Below, one piece after another: positions 17,532-25,230 of a stretch of 64,000 nucleotides of DNA; position 1 is the first letter of the stretch; the number at the start of each line of letters is the position of its first letter. The DNA is taken from the NCBI RefSeq assembly GCF_024199945.1, contig NZ_JANADP010000001.1, positions 3,038,001 to 3,102,000 on the forward strand, read 5' to 3'. The stretch is from Bradyrhizobium sp. CCGUVB4N (GTDB lineage: Bacteria > Pseudomonadota > Alphaproteobacteria > Rhizobiales > Xanthobacteraceae). A model generated the notes under the pieces. That model searched no databases and was not told where the DNA came from. It was given only the letters and a program-made list of their open reading frames with translations. Position numbers and translations under genes: made by a program.

Positions 17532-19412
17532 ATGGCGCTCCATTTCCGCACCATCGACGGTTCAGACAACAACCTTGCGGACCCGGCCCTCAATCAGGCC
17601 AACACAGACTTTGCACGCGTGGGGCCGGCGAATTTCGCCGATGGCTTCGACGCCATGCAGCCTGGTCCGAACCCGCGCGAGATCAGCAACATCGTGGTGG
17701 CGAACGCGCCGGACACCCATCTTGAGGTCAACGGCGTCGCGCTGTCCGGGATGATGTATGCATGGGGTCAGTTTGTGGATCATGACCTCGATCTGGAAAA
17801 GAGCGGGGTCAACACGGCGGATATTTCAATTCCCGTTCCGGCGGGCGACACGCTGCCTCAAGGCACCGTGATTCCCGTGACGCGGGTGGCAATCGATCCG
17901 GCGACCGGCGTGCCCGGGCATCCCGCAACTGCCATCAACACAGTGACCGGTTGGCTCGATGGCTCCCAGGTGTATGGTTCCGACCCCGTCACCGCGGCCA
18001 GCCTGCGCACCGCGGATGGTCACATGAAGGTGTCGGCCGGGGACAATCTGCCGATCGTCATGACCGCGCAGGGACCCGCCTTTGCGGCAGGGGATGTGCG
18101 GGCGCAGGAGAATCCCGATCTGACGGCGCTGCAGACCTTGTTCGTTCGCGAACACAATTACCAGGTCGATCAATTGCAGCAGGAGCATCCGGGCTGGAGC
18201 GGCGACCAATTGTACGAGATGGCCAGGGCGATCACGACCGCGGAAATGGTCAACATCACCTATAATGAGTTCCTGCCGCATTTGCTGGGAAAGAATGCGA
18301 TTCCGGCCTATCACGGCTATGATCCCAACGTTAACGCGCGCATCACCGAGGAATTTGAAGGAGCGGCCTATCGTTTCGGTCACTCCATCGTGTCGGCCGA
18401 CATCAATGGCATCAGCAATCTGGGCGCGACCACAGCCGAACAATCGCTGGCGGACACGTTCTTTGAAGCGCCGGCGGCGTTCATTGCCAATGGCGGCGCC
18501 GACGGACTGTTGCGGCATCTTGCCAGCGATACCGCGCAACCGCTCGATACCCATATCGTTGAGGAGCTCCGAAGTTTCCTGAGTGATCCTCCGGATGCAA
18601 TCGATCTGGCGGCTACCAACATCCAACGCGCGCACGATCTGGGTCTCGGGACACTGAACCAGACGCGGGAGGCGTTGGGGCTTGCTCCCTACAAGAGCTT
18701 CGACCAGATCACCTCGGATGCGGCCACGGCTTCGGCGTTGAAGCAGGCTTATGGCTCGGTCGATGCCGTAGACCTGTGGACGGGCGGGCTGGCGGAGGAT
18801 CATACGGCGGGAGCGGCCATCGGTCAGACCTTTGGCAGGATCATCGCTGACCAGTTTACGGCGTTGCGCGATGGGGACCGGCTGTATTTCGAGAACCAGG
18901 GTTTCGATCGGCAAACCCTGCAGGACATCAAGTCGACTACACTCTCGGACATTATCGAACGCGATACGACAGGTACGACCGCCATGCAGGCGGATGCGTT
19001 CGTATCAACCGAGCGACATTCCGGCACGCTTGGTGGGGTTGATCCGACCGGAGCGAACGCCGTGAGCGGTCAGGCTCAGCTGGTGGTGGGATCTCCAGGC
19101 AAGGACACGCTGACCGGCGGTAGCCTGGACGACACCTTGGTGGCGGCAAGTGGTCACATGACGATGACCGGCGGCGCCGGCGCCGACACGTTTGTTTTCG
19201 ATCTTGGCAACCTCACGGGACAACACAACACGGCGGTCATCACCGACTACGATCCCAAGGTCGATAAGCTGCAACTGCTGCAGAACGGTAGCTTTGCTGC
19301 CGTCAGAGTATCCTCCGATCATCACGGCGGAACCCTTTTGCATCTCCGCAACGAAACGATCGACCTGCTCGGCGTGAACCCCAACGAATTGCACCATCAC
19401 GATTGGGCCTGA
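17532..19412 (+). CDS. animal-type haem peroxidase with RTX-like C-terminus
   Basis: A 626-residue peroxidase of the animal/cyclooxygenase-like superfamily. The distal haem region WGQFVDHDLDL holds His84. The REHNYQVDQL helix is the family's conserved segment, and the proximal His is near residue 282 in YRFGHSIV. The last 120 residues carry glycine- and aspartate-rich calcium-binding repeats (GSPGKDTLTGGSLDDTL, TGGAGADTFVFD), the usual C-terminal signature of type I secretion substrates, and there is no N-terminal signal peptide. It therefore is probably exported by an unlinked type I system and oxidises halides or organics outside the cell. ATG at 17532 follows GGAGGG. Confidence 0.88.
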   Translation: MALHFRTIDGSDNNLADPALNQANTDFARVGPANFADGFDAMQPGPNPREISNIVVANAPDTHLEVNGVALSGMMYAWGQFVDHDLDLEKSGVNTADISIPVPAGDTLPQGTVIPVTRVAIDPATGVPGHPATAINTVTGWLDGSQVYGSDPVTAASLRTADGHMKVSAGDNLPIVMTAQGPAFAAGDVRAQENPDLTALQTLFVREHNYQVDQLQQEHPGWSGDQLYEMARAITTAEMVNITYNEFLPHLLGKNAIPAYHGYDPNVNARITEEFEGAAYRFGHSIVSADINGISNLGATTAEQSLADTFFEAPAAFIANGGADGLLRHLASDTAQPLDTHIVEELRSFLSDPPDAIDLAATNIQRAHDLGLGTLNQTREALGLAPYKSFDQITSDAATASALKQAYGSVDAVDLWTGGLAEDHTAGAAIGQTFGRIIADQFTALRDGDRLYFENQGFDRQTLQDIKSTTLSDIIERDTTGTTAMQADAFVSTERHSGTLGGVDPTGANAVSGQAQLVVGSPGKDTLTGGSLDDTLVAASGHMTMTGGAGADTFVFDLGNLTGQHNTAVITDYDPKVDKLQLLQNGSFAAVRVSSDHHGGTLLHLRNETIDLLGVNPNELHHHDWA

Positions 19413-19421
19413 GTCCAAAAT

Positions 19422-19450
19422 GCCGCGTCGCTCAAAGCGAGCGGCGCGGC
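19422..19450. terminator. hairpin between convergent peroxidase and enoyl-CoA hydratase genes
   Basis: GCCGCGTCGCTC pairs with GAGCGGCGCGGC (12 bp with one G-T pair) around a 5-base loop. It lies in the 41-bp gap between two convergent stops and could end both transcripts, though no T-run is present. Confidence 0.55.
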
Positions 19451-19453
19451 AGA

Positions 19454-20269
19454 TTACTTCCCCGAAAACTGCGGCTTGCGCTTGTCCATGAAGACCTGCC
19501 GGCCTTCGCGGAAATCCGCGGAGTCCATGCAGGCCGTGCCGACCGCCTTGATCGCGTCCATGTCGCGCTGGCTTTCGTCCTTCAGCACTTCTGCGATGGT
19601 GACCTTGGCGGCCTTGATCGCGAGCGGCGCGTTGTGCGAGATCGTCTCGGCAATCGCCATGGTCTCGCCCCAGAGTTGATCGTCCGGGATCACGCGCTCG
19701 ACGAGGCCGATGCGCAGCGCTTCGGTGGAATCGATGCGCATGCCCGTGTACATCAAGAGCCGCGCCCAGGACGGGCCGACCAGCGACACCAGGTGCCGCA
19801 GGCCGTCATAGCCATAGGCGATGCCGAGCCTGGCGGCGGGAATGCCGAACTGGCTGTCATGCGCTGCGATGCGGATGTCGGCGAGCATTGCGACCTGCAT
19901 GCCGCCGCCGAGGCAAAAGCCCTGGATGCAGGCAATCGTCGGCTTCGGGTAATCGGCGAGCAGCGCGCGCTGGGCGGCGCTGCGCTTGCCGTACTCTTCG
20001 GAGGCGGCCGCGTTGTGGCGGGTCTTCTCGAACTGGCTGATGTCGGCGCCCGAGACGAATGCCTTGCCGCCGGCGCCGCGCATGATCACGACGCGCACCG
20101 TCTCGTCGTCGCGCAAGGCGGTCAGCGCCTCGCCGAATCCCTCCCACATCTCCAGCGACATCGCATTGCGCTTGTCGGGATTGTTGAAGGTGATCACGCC
20201 GACGCCGTCGGTGACCTGCTTGAGGATCTTGCCGTCGGCGTAGGGAGTTTCCTGGGATAGATCTGGCAT
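19454..20269 (-). CDS. enoyl-CoA hydratase/isomerase family protein
   Basis: A 271-residue crotonase-fold enzyme. The first oxyanion-hole loop is KAFVSGADISQFEK, the second is IQGFCLGGGMQVAMLADIRIA. The position of the first catalytic Glu of true hydratases appears as Met-Gln in GGGMQV, and the second region is FGIPAARLGIAYGYDG, so hydratase chemistry is not certain; isomerase or other crotonase activity is possible. The end of the protein (GRQVFMDKRKPQFSGK) is typical of the family. The ATG at 20269 is immediately preceded by a strong hairpin (20273-20298) and no clear Shine-Dalgarno. The gene upstream on the same strand is the L,D-transpeptidase. Confidence 0.87.
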   Translation of the reverse strand: MPDLSQETPYADGKILKQVTDGVGVITFNNPDKRNAMSLEMWEGFGEALTALRDDETVRVVIMRGAGGKAFVSGADISQFEKTRHNAAASEEYGKRSAAQRALLADYPKPTIACIQGFCLGGGMQVAMLADIRIAAHDSQFGIPAARLGIAYGYDGLRHLVSLVGPSWARLLMYTGMRIDSTEALRIGLVERVIPDDQLWGETMAIAETISHNAPLAIKAAKVTIAEVLKDESQRDMDAIKAVGTACMDSADFREGRQVFMDKRKPQFSGK

Positions 20270-20272
20270 CGC

Positions 20273-20298
20273 GCGCTCGCTTGTCGTTTGGCGAGCGC
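20273..20298 (-). promoter_or_regulatory. hairpin abutting the enoyl-CoA hydratase start codon
   Basis: GCGCTCGC and GCGAGCGC form an 8-bp perfect stem with a 10-base loop, ending 3 bases before the ATG at 20269. Any ribosome-binding bases would lie within the stem. It may lower translation or act as a processing site; inferred only from the sequence. Confidence 0.5.
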
Positions 20299-20377
20299 AA
20301 TGTGCGACCGGGCGAAGGCTCCGGTCAACCGCGGCGGGGGATGCAGCCTTGCATCCGCCCGTGCCGCGATTGCATGC

Positions 20378-21745
20378 CTACTGCGCCATATGCGCGGTCA
20401 GCGGATGGCTGCCGGCATTGCTGAAGAAGGCGGCTTCTTCGGCGGTCGCCTCCAGCAACTGCTCGTCCTGATTATAGACGTCGTTGCGGAACTGGATGGT
20501 CTGGTCCTTGGTCATCCACGCCGTCAGGTAGATCCAGGCCACGGGCACCTTCCTGGCCATGGCGACCTCCTGATGCTGCCCGGTCGCGATCTCGGTGTCG
20601 ATCGCGGCACGGCTCCACTTCGGCTGGTCCTTGAGCAGCCAGGCGGCGAGATCGCGCACATTGTCGACGCGGGAGCAGCCGTGGGAATCGAAGCGGTAAT
20701 CGTCGCTGAACAGATTACGCTGGTTGGTGTCGTGCATGTAGACCGAATAGGAGTTCGGCATGTCGATCTTCACCGCGCCGAGCGCGTTGAACGTGCCGTT
20801 CTGCTGGCGCACGGTGAAGTTCGGCGTATGCGTGCCCGACCAGTCGACCGAATGCGGGTCGATCGGATTGTCGTGCCCGTCGAGCACCTCCATGTGCATG
20901 CGCGACAGATAGGTCGGGTCCTTGCGCATATGCGCGGAGATCTCGGTCTTGGCGATGGAGGAGGGCACGGTCCAGGTCGGGTTCAGCACCACGGCGGTGA
21001 TCTGGGCCGTCAGCGTCGGCGAAGGTTTTTCGGTCTTGCCGACGATGACGCGATAGCGCCGCACCACGACGTCGTTCTCGACCGCCTCGGCAAAGGCGGC
21101 GGGGATGTTGACCACGACATAGCGCGGGCCGAAGCTGAAATTGGTGTTCTCGAGCCGCTCGAGCGACGCCTCGAGTTGCTTGATGCGCTTTTGCACCGTG
21201 ACGTTCATCGCCGCGAGCGTGCGCGGCGTCATCGTGCCCGTCGGCGCAAGGCCGTGGCGAGCCTGGAAGCGCTTCACACCGTCGGCGAGATCCTGGTCGA
21301 AAGCGCCGCTCGCCTTCTCCGCGGCGAGGTCGCCCGAGAGGATCAGCCGCTTGCGCAGGAGGTCGTCATTGGCGCCTTGCACGCCGAGCGTGAACTTGGC
21401 GTCCGCGGGAATCGTCGGCCAGCCGCCACGCACCGCGAGATCGGAATAGCTCAGCGCCGCATCCTTGATCCGTTGGGCGGTGCCCTCGTCATAGGTCGGC
21501 TCATGCGTCAGCGCGAGCGCCGCGGCCGAGCGGCTCTCGGCGGTCGAAGCCGGTGCCGCAGCGGCAGCTTTGGGAGCCGCGGCGTGAGCCGGGTTGGCGG
21601 CTGCGGGCACCGTGCCGGACGGGGCGGCGGGCTTGGACCCGGCCTGGCCCGTGGTCTCGGTCTGCGCGAGCGCGGAGGCACTGGCGAGGAGGCCCATGGC
21701 AATGATCACGGCATGGCGTTTCGACATCTGTCTGGTTTTCCCCAT
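20378..21745 (-). CDS. L,D-transpeptidase (YcbB-like) with peptidoglycan-binding domain
   Basis: A 455-residue periplasmic enzyme that forms 3-3 cross-links in peptidoglycan. Residues 1-28 are a signal peptide ending near ALAQ; an Ala/Pro-rich linker follows (about 30-75). A peptidoglycan-binding helical bundle contains the motif VKRFQARHGLAPTGTMTPRT around residue 155. The YkuD catalytic domain ends with HGCSRV (active-site Cys near residue 360) after YMHDTN. The architecture and length fit the YcbB/LdtD group, which is unusually large. Starts at 21745 or 21727 are both plausible. It is upstream of enoyl-CoA hydratase on the same strand, with a 108-bp hairpin-rich gap. Confidence 0.9.
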   Translation of the reverse strand: MGKTRQMSKRHAVIIAMGLLASASALAQTETTGQAGSKPAAPSGTVPAAANPAHAAAPKAAAAAPASTAESRSAAALALTHEPTYDEGTAQRIKDAALSYSDLAVRGGWPTIPADAKFTLGVQGANDDLLRKRLILSGDLAAEKASGAFDQDLADGVKRFQARHGLAPTGTMTPRTLAAMNVTVQKRIKQLEASLERLENTNFSFGPRYVVVNIPAAFAEAVENDVVVRRYRVIVGKTEKPSPTLTAQITAVVLNPTWTVPSSIAKTEISAHMRKDPTYLSRMHMEVLDGHDNPIDPHSVDWSGTHTPNFTVRQQNGTFNALGAVKIDMPNSYSVYMHDTNQRNLFSDDYRFDSHGCSRVDNVRDLAAWLLKDQPKWSRAAIDTEIATGQHQEVAMARKVPVAWIYLTAWMTKDQTIQFRNDVYNQDEQLLEATAEEAAFFSNAGSHPLTAHMAQ

Positions 21746-22092
21746 GAGGCAATTCCCGGCCGCTTGCTGCGTGCGCCGATTCGCGAAATCGGCGGGAAGC
21801 TAGGGCATCAGAGTTGCGGTCCCATTAAGCGCATCGAGGCCTCCACGGTCCAGGCGGAGGCTCTCGATTAGGTCGCAACAAGGTTGGGGCGGGTTCGCGT
21901 CACCGGCGACGAATGCCAAAAAAAGAGGGCGGCTAGGCCGCCCCAAAAACCGAAGGCCGCGCGCGTAGGACGCGCTAGCCCTTATCCTGCAAGTCAGGTC
22001 TCATCCTGCCAATCGGGCCTCGCCCAATCCAGCCGCGCCCCCGCGACGCGGCGGATTGAACATTGGCCCTGAAGGCCAGACCGTCGACCGGC
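21746..22092. other. intergenic region between the transpeptidase and XRE-regulator genes
   Basis: A 347-bp stretch with no convincing gene. It contains the minus-strand terminator at 21918-21944 and, to its left, presumably the promoter of the leftward transpeptidase gene. I see nothing clear in 21950-22090. Confidence 0.6.
21918..21944 (-). terminator. Rho-independent terminator downstream of the LysR-XRE operon
   Basis: On the minus strand, a 7-bp stem of GGGCGGC and GCCGCCC with a 3-base loop is followed by CTC and a run of seven T. It lies about 150 bp after the XRE gene stop and is the only strong T-tract terminator for that operon. Confidence 0.75.
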
Positions 22093-22485
22093 TCAGCTCT
22101 CGTTGGCTGCGATCGATTCCATCAGCGAGACGAGCTGACGCTGCACCGTCTGATCCTTGATCTTGCTGTAGGCGCGCAGCAGGCGGAGGCTGAAAGCCGA
22201 GTCCAGGAACAGGAGGCTTTCGACTTCGCGGGCCTTGTTGTCGCCGTCATAGAAGAAGGTCACGGGCACATCGAGGGCGGAGGCGATCTGCTGCAGCCGA
22301 GCCGCGCCGACGCGATTGACGCCCTTCTCGTACTTCTGGACCTGCTGGAAGCTCACGCCGAGCTTTTCACCGAGCTCGGCCTGCGAGATCTTCATCTCGA
22401 CGCGCCGCAAGCGAATCCGCTTGCCAAGCTCGATGTCCGGCTTGCCGGCACTGCGCTGCTTCATTCTCTTCGCCGCTGCTTTCAT
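22093..22485 (-). CDS. XRE-family helix-turn-helix regulator
   Basis: A 130-residue DNA-binding protein. The HTH is in ELGKRIRLRRVEMKISQAELGEKLGVSFQQVQKYEKGVNRV (about 20-60), the Cro/C1 type, followed by a helical tail (LLRAYSKIKDQTVQRQLVSLM) that probably dimerises. The first possible start is a GTG at 22497 whose A-containing overlap (GTGA) joins it to the preceding LysR stop. The ATG at 22485 is more likely, because AAAGGTGA lies 8 bases before it, so the GTG is part of the ribosome site. Short single-domain XRE proteins of this type are common in rhizobia; the target is unknown. Confidence 0.88.
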   Translation of the reverse strand: MKAAAKRMKQRSAGKPDIELGKRIRLRRVEMKISQAELGEKLGVSFQQVQKYEKGVNRVGAARLQQIASALDVPVTFFYDGDNKAREVESLLFLDSAFSLRLLRAYSKIKDQTVQRQLVSLMESIAANES

Positions 22486-22493
22486 TTTATTTT

Positions 22494-23543
22494 TCACCTT
22501 TGTTCTTCGGTTGAAAATCCCCCGAAGAGCTGGGTCAGGGGTTCGCCCATATACGAGTCCTTGAATTCATGCGGGTGCACGAATTCTTCCTTAAACCACG
22601 GGAAGCGAGCTGGATTGAAAGCTTCGATCAGCCAGTCAATCATGTGCCGCACGCGGGGAATCCGGCCGCTACCAGGGTGGTAGGACAACCAGATATCCAG
22701 CGGTCGGTTCAACTCGACCTCCAGTGGAATCAACTTCCCGCCCAGCGCAATGGCATAGCTCGGGAATACGCCGATGCCGGCGCCATTCGCGACAGCCCAG
22801 TAGTTGGCGCTTGAGACGTTGGTCTTCATGACCAGAAGGTCACGTTCCGGAATGCCCGGGAAGAAGCTCTCAAAGGTTTCCTTGGCGGCGAGCTGGTCGG
22901 CGAATTGCAGCACCAGGCGGTGCTTGATCAATTCGAGGGCCGAGCGCGGCGTGCCGTATTTCTCAAGGTATTTTTCCGAAGCCCAGAACATCAGATGCAT
23001 GCGGCCGAGCCGCACCAGCTTGACGTCGAGTGCCGACGGCCGCGACAGATGGATGGCAACGTCGGCCTCGTGGCGGGAGACGTCGGCCGAGCGCATCGCG
23101 CAATGCAGGTCGACGATGATCTTCGGATAGGCCTGCTGGAATTCGACCAGCCGCGGGGCGAGCCAGAACGTGCCCAGTCCCTCGGTGACGGCGACGCGGA
23201 CCTCGCCAGTGAGGGCGTTGGCGGTCGAGTCGCTGGTACGCAGCACGTCGAAGGCGGCCGCCTCCATGCGCTCGACGGCGGAAACCACCAGCGCACCTTC
23301 GTCGGTAAGATGGGTGCCGTGGACGTCGCGGGTGAACAGGGTGGTGCCGGTCTGGCGCTCGAAATCATCGATCCGGCGGCGGACGGCGTTGATCGACAAA
23401 GACAAGCGTTCGGCCGCCGAGCGGAAACTGCCGCATCGAACGACTTCCAGGAAAATGCGGGCCGCATCCCAATCGGAGAGGCCGCTGATATTTGTCTTTA
23501 GGCGTTCCTCCAGTGGAACGCCCCTTTCCGCCAAGGAGTGCAT
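22494..23543 (-). CDS. LysR-family transcriptional regulator
   Basis: A 349-residue LysR protein with an unusually long N-terminus: about 20 residues (MHSLAERGVPLEERLK...) precede the winged helix, whose recognition part is RSAAERLSLSINAVRRRIDDFERQTG. The effector-binding domain shows GEVRVAVTEGLGTFWLAPRLVEF at its start. The tail beyond residue 330 (HEFKDSYMGEPLTQLFGG) is extra for the family. ATG at 23543 with AAAGGA upstream. Its stop overlaps the start region of the XRE gene, so both are translated from one mRNA. Confidence 0.9.
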   Translation of the reverse strand: MHSLAERGVPLEERLKTNISGLSDWDAARIFLEVVRCGSFRSAAERLSLSINAVRRRIDDFERQTGTTLFTRDVHGTHLTDEGALVVSAVERMEAAAFDVLRTSDSTANALTGEVRVAVTEGLGTFWLAPRLVEFQQAYPKIIVDLHCAMRSADVSRHEADVAIHLSRPSALDVKLVRLGRMHLMFWASEKYLEKYGTPRSALELIKHRLVLQFADQLAAKETFESFFPGIPERDLLVMKTNVSSANYWAVANGAGIGVFPSYAIALGGKLIPLEVELNRPLDIWLSYHPGSGRIPRVRHMIDWLIEAFNPARFPWFKEEFVHPHEFKDSYMGEPLTQLFGGFSTEEQR

Positions 23544-24014
23544 ACAAGTCCTTTCGGGTCGCTAAACTGGCAGAATCTAGCGCAAACCACAACCACGACG
23601 GGTTGGGGATCGGTGAGTTTTGAACGCCATACTTACCGCGCCCGAGGTGGTATTTTAGTGTGCTAAGGTCTGGGAATCGGGCAAATTGTTGCCCGGAAGA
23701 GGGGTTAGTCGTGCGTTCCGTTGCGAGCCTTACCGTGGCTGCGGGATTGCCGGGTCCATGTGGACCGGAGGGTAGCGTGCGAAATGCCGCGTGCGCTCGC
23801 GGGATGGATCGATCGCGCAGGCCCAAACGTTTCAGCTTTGATCGCTCTGACCTGCGTCGCCTGGTGATGCCGTCTGGAACAGTGGTTTCGGCGCCGAAAC
23901 ACATTGAAATCATCTTCGAGGGCGCGGACTCCCCATGTTATCCTCGGCTCGCTTTGGGGGCGAAGGGGATCGTTTCAAGCACGTCTCGTAGCCCGAACTA
24001 ACGGAAAGAACGCC
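23544..24014. other. 470-bp gap with a chain of hairpins; no convincing gene
   Basis: No coding frame here looks real. Three perfect or near-perfect hairpins lie in a row: CGGGCAA/TTGCCCG (23678-23695), GGTCCA/TGGACC (23753-23766) and a CCGCG/CGCGG stem near 23785-23800. They could be a small RNA or a long structured 5' leader of the gene at 24015. The left part must hold the promoter of the leftward LysR-XRE operon. Confidence 0.45.
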
Positions 24015-24281
24015 GTGTCGCATTCAGACGAACAGCTACAGTCGGTGCTCGAGACGCTCGAGGAGTGCCGCAAGGTTCTCAATGAGAGCAACAGCCGTGA
24101 GTCGGCTGAGCTGCTCTCGATCGTCATCCTCGATGTCAGGATGAAGCTCAAAGGAATTGACAGTGCCGACCTCAAGGCGCTGTGCGACGAAATGCTGCGG
24201 AGCGCTGCCAGCGAACCGCTGCCCCCCTCCAAGCAGACGCAGGACCAGCCCCGGCGTCCGCTGCTCCGCGTGGTGAAGTAG
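24015..24281 (+). CDS. small conserved-looking helical protein, function unknown
   Basis: An 88-residue hydrophilic protein read from a GTG at 24015 (VSHSDEQLQSVLETLEECRKVL), with GGAAAG a few bases upstream. The same frame is open further left but with no protein-like character. The N-terminal 60 residues form amphipathic helices with heptad-like Leu spacing and two Cys; the C-terminal tail is Pro/Gln/Arg-rich (PPSKQTQDQPRRPLLRVVK). No known domain is recognised. The first in-frame codons fit the codon usage of the neighbours, so I think it is expressed. Confidence 0.6.
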   Translation: MSHSDEQLQSVLETLEECRKVLNESNSRESAELLSIVILDVRMKLKGIDSADLKALCDEMLRSAASEPLPPSKQTQDQPRRPLLRVVK

Positions 24282-24322
24282 CCGCGCCGCCGAATCTCGC
24301 TTTTTGGCGAGGTTTGTGCGCG

Positions 24323-24360
24323 TCCCGATGCCGCATCTGTGATCGCAGACGGCATCGGGA
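24323..24360 (+). other. strong imperfect palindrome (15-bp stem-loop)
   Basis: TCCCGATGCCG is answered by CGGCATCGGGA, and inside them TCTG pairs with CAGA around a 6-base loop. It lies between the 88-residue gene and the CcdA gene. There is no T-run, so it is not a standard terminator; a processing site or protein-binding palindrome is possible. Confidence 0.5.
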
Positions 24361-24489
24361 GGAGCCCTGGTTTGATCGCGCCTCTGTTGCGCATTCCCCG
24401 GCATCGGCTACACCAGAGCCGGTTCGGCTCCGGTTGTGTGCGCATTTCCCGCGCGCTGCCCGAGGGCCCGGGATGGCTCCGACTGCATC

Positions 24490-25221
24490 ATGCAAAATGT
24501 TTCGATTACGGCCGCGCTGATTGCCGGCCTTGTCAGCTTCCTCTCGCCTTGCGTCCTGCCTCTGGTTCCGCCCTATCTGATCTATCTCACCGGCGCCACG
24601 ATCGAGCATGTCGAGAGCGGCGAGCCTGACAGGGCCTCCAAGCGCGCGATCATGATGGCGGCGCTGCTGTTCGTGCTCGGCTTCTCCACGGTGTTCGTGG
24701 CGCTCGGTGCCAGCGCCTCGCTGATCGGCGGGCTGATCCGCGCCTGGTCGGCCGAGCTGTCGATCCTGGCCGGCATCGTCATCATCATCATGGGCCTGCA
24801 TTTCCTCGGGCTGACGCGGATCGGCCTGTTGATGCGCGAGGGGCGCCTGACCGCGCCCAGGCCTGTTGGCCTCTGGGGCGCTTATGTGATGGGGCTCGCC
24901 TTCGCGTTCGGCTGGACGCCCTGTATCGGCCCGATCCTCGCCGCGATCCTCTCGATTGCCGCGGCCGAGGCGACCGTGACGAAGGGCGCAGGGCTGCTGG
25001 CGGTCTACTCGGCCGGTCTCGGCATTCCCTTCCTGATCGCGGCGCTGATGATCGAGCAGTTCTCGAAACTGTTCGCGCGCATGAAAGGCCAGCTCGTCAA
25101 TGTCGAGCGTGCCATGGGTGTGTTGATGGTCATCACCGGAATCGGCTTCCTCACCGGCGCGGTCTCCAATGTGAGCATCTGGTTGCTGGAGACATTTCCG
25201 GCGCTGCAGACGATCGGGTAG
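24490..25221 (+). CDS. ccdA: cytochrome c biogenesis protein CcdA-type (DsbD family membrane domain)
   Basis: A 243-residue inner-membrane protein with six hydrophobic segments. The paired Cys that carry electrons across the membrane are in SPCVLPLVPPYLIYL (first span) and FGWTPCIGPIL (fourth span). By family it passes reducing power from cytoplasmic thioredoxin to periplasmic thiol proteins for cytochrome c maturation or disulphide repair. I start at ATG 24490 (MQNVSITAAL); an upstream in-frame start adds 18 residues without signal. The next gene is convergent, 9 bp away. Confidence 0.92.
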   Translation: MQNVSITAALIAGLVSFLSPCVLPLVPPYLIYLTGATIEHVESGEPDRASKRAIMMAALLFVLGFSTVFVALGASASLIGGLIRAWSAELSILAGIVIIIMGLHFLGLTRIGLLMREGRLTAPRPVGLWGAYVMGLAFAFGWTPCIGPILAAILSIAAAEATVTKGAGLLAVYSAGLGIPFLIAALMIEQFSKLFARMKGQLVNVERAMGVLMVITGIGFLTGAVSNVSIWLLETFPALQTIG

Positions 25222-25230
25222 CGCCGAGGC

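Noticed and set aside
20288-21871. 527-codon open frame on the plus strand
   Set aside because: Antisense to the L,D-transpeptidase, which has clear motifs; the frame has no domain-like character.
23660-24001. 113-codon frame in the hairpin-rich gap
   Set aside because: No ribosome site or domain, uneven codon use, and runs across the hairpins; more likely non-coding.
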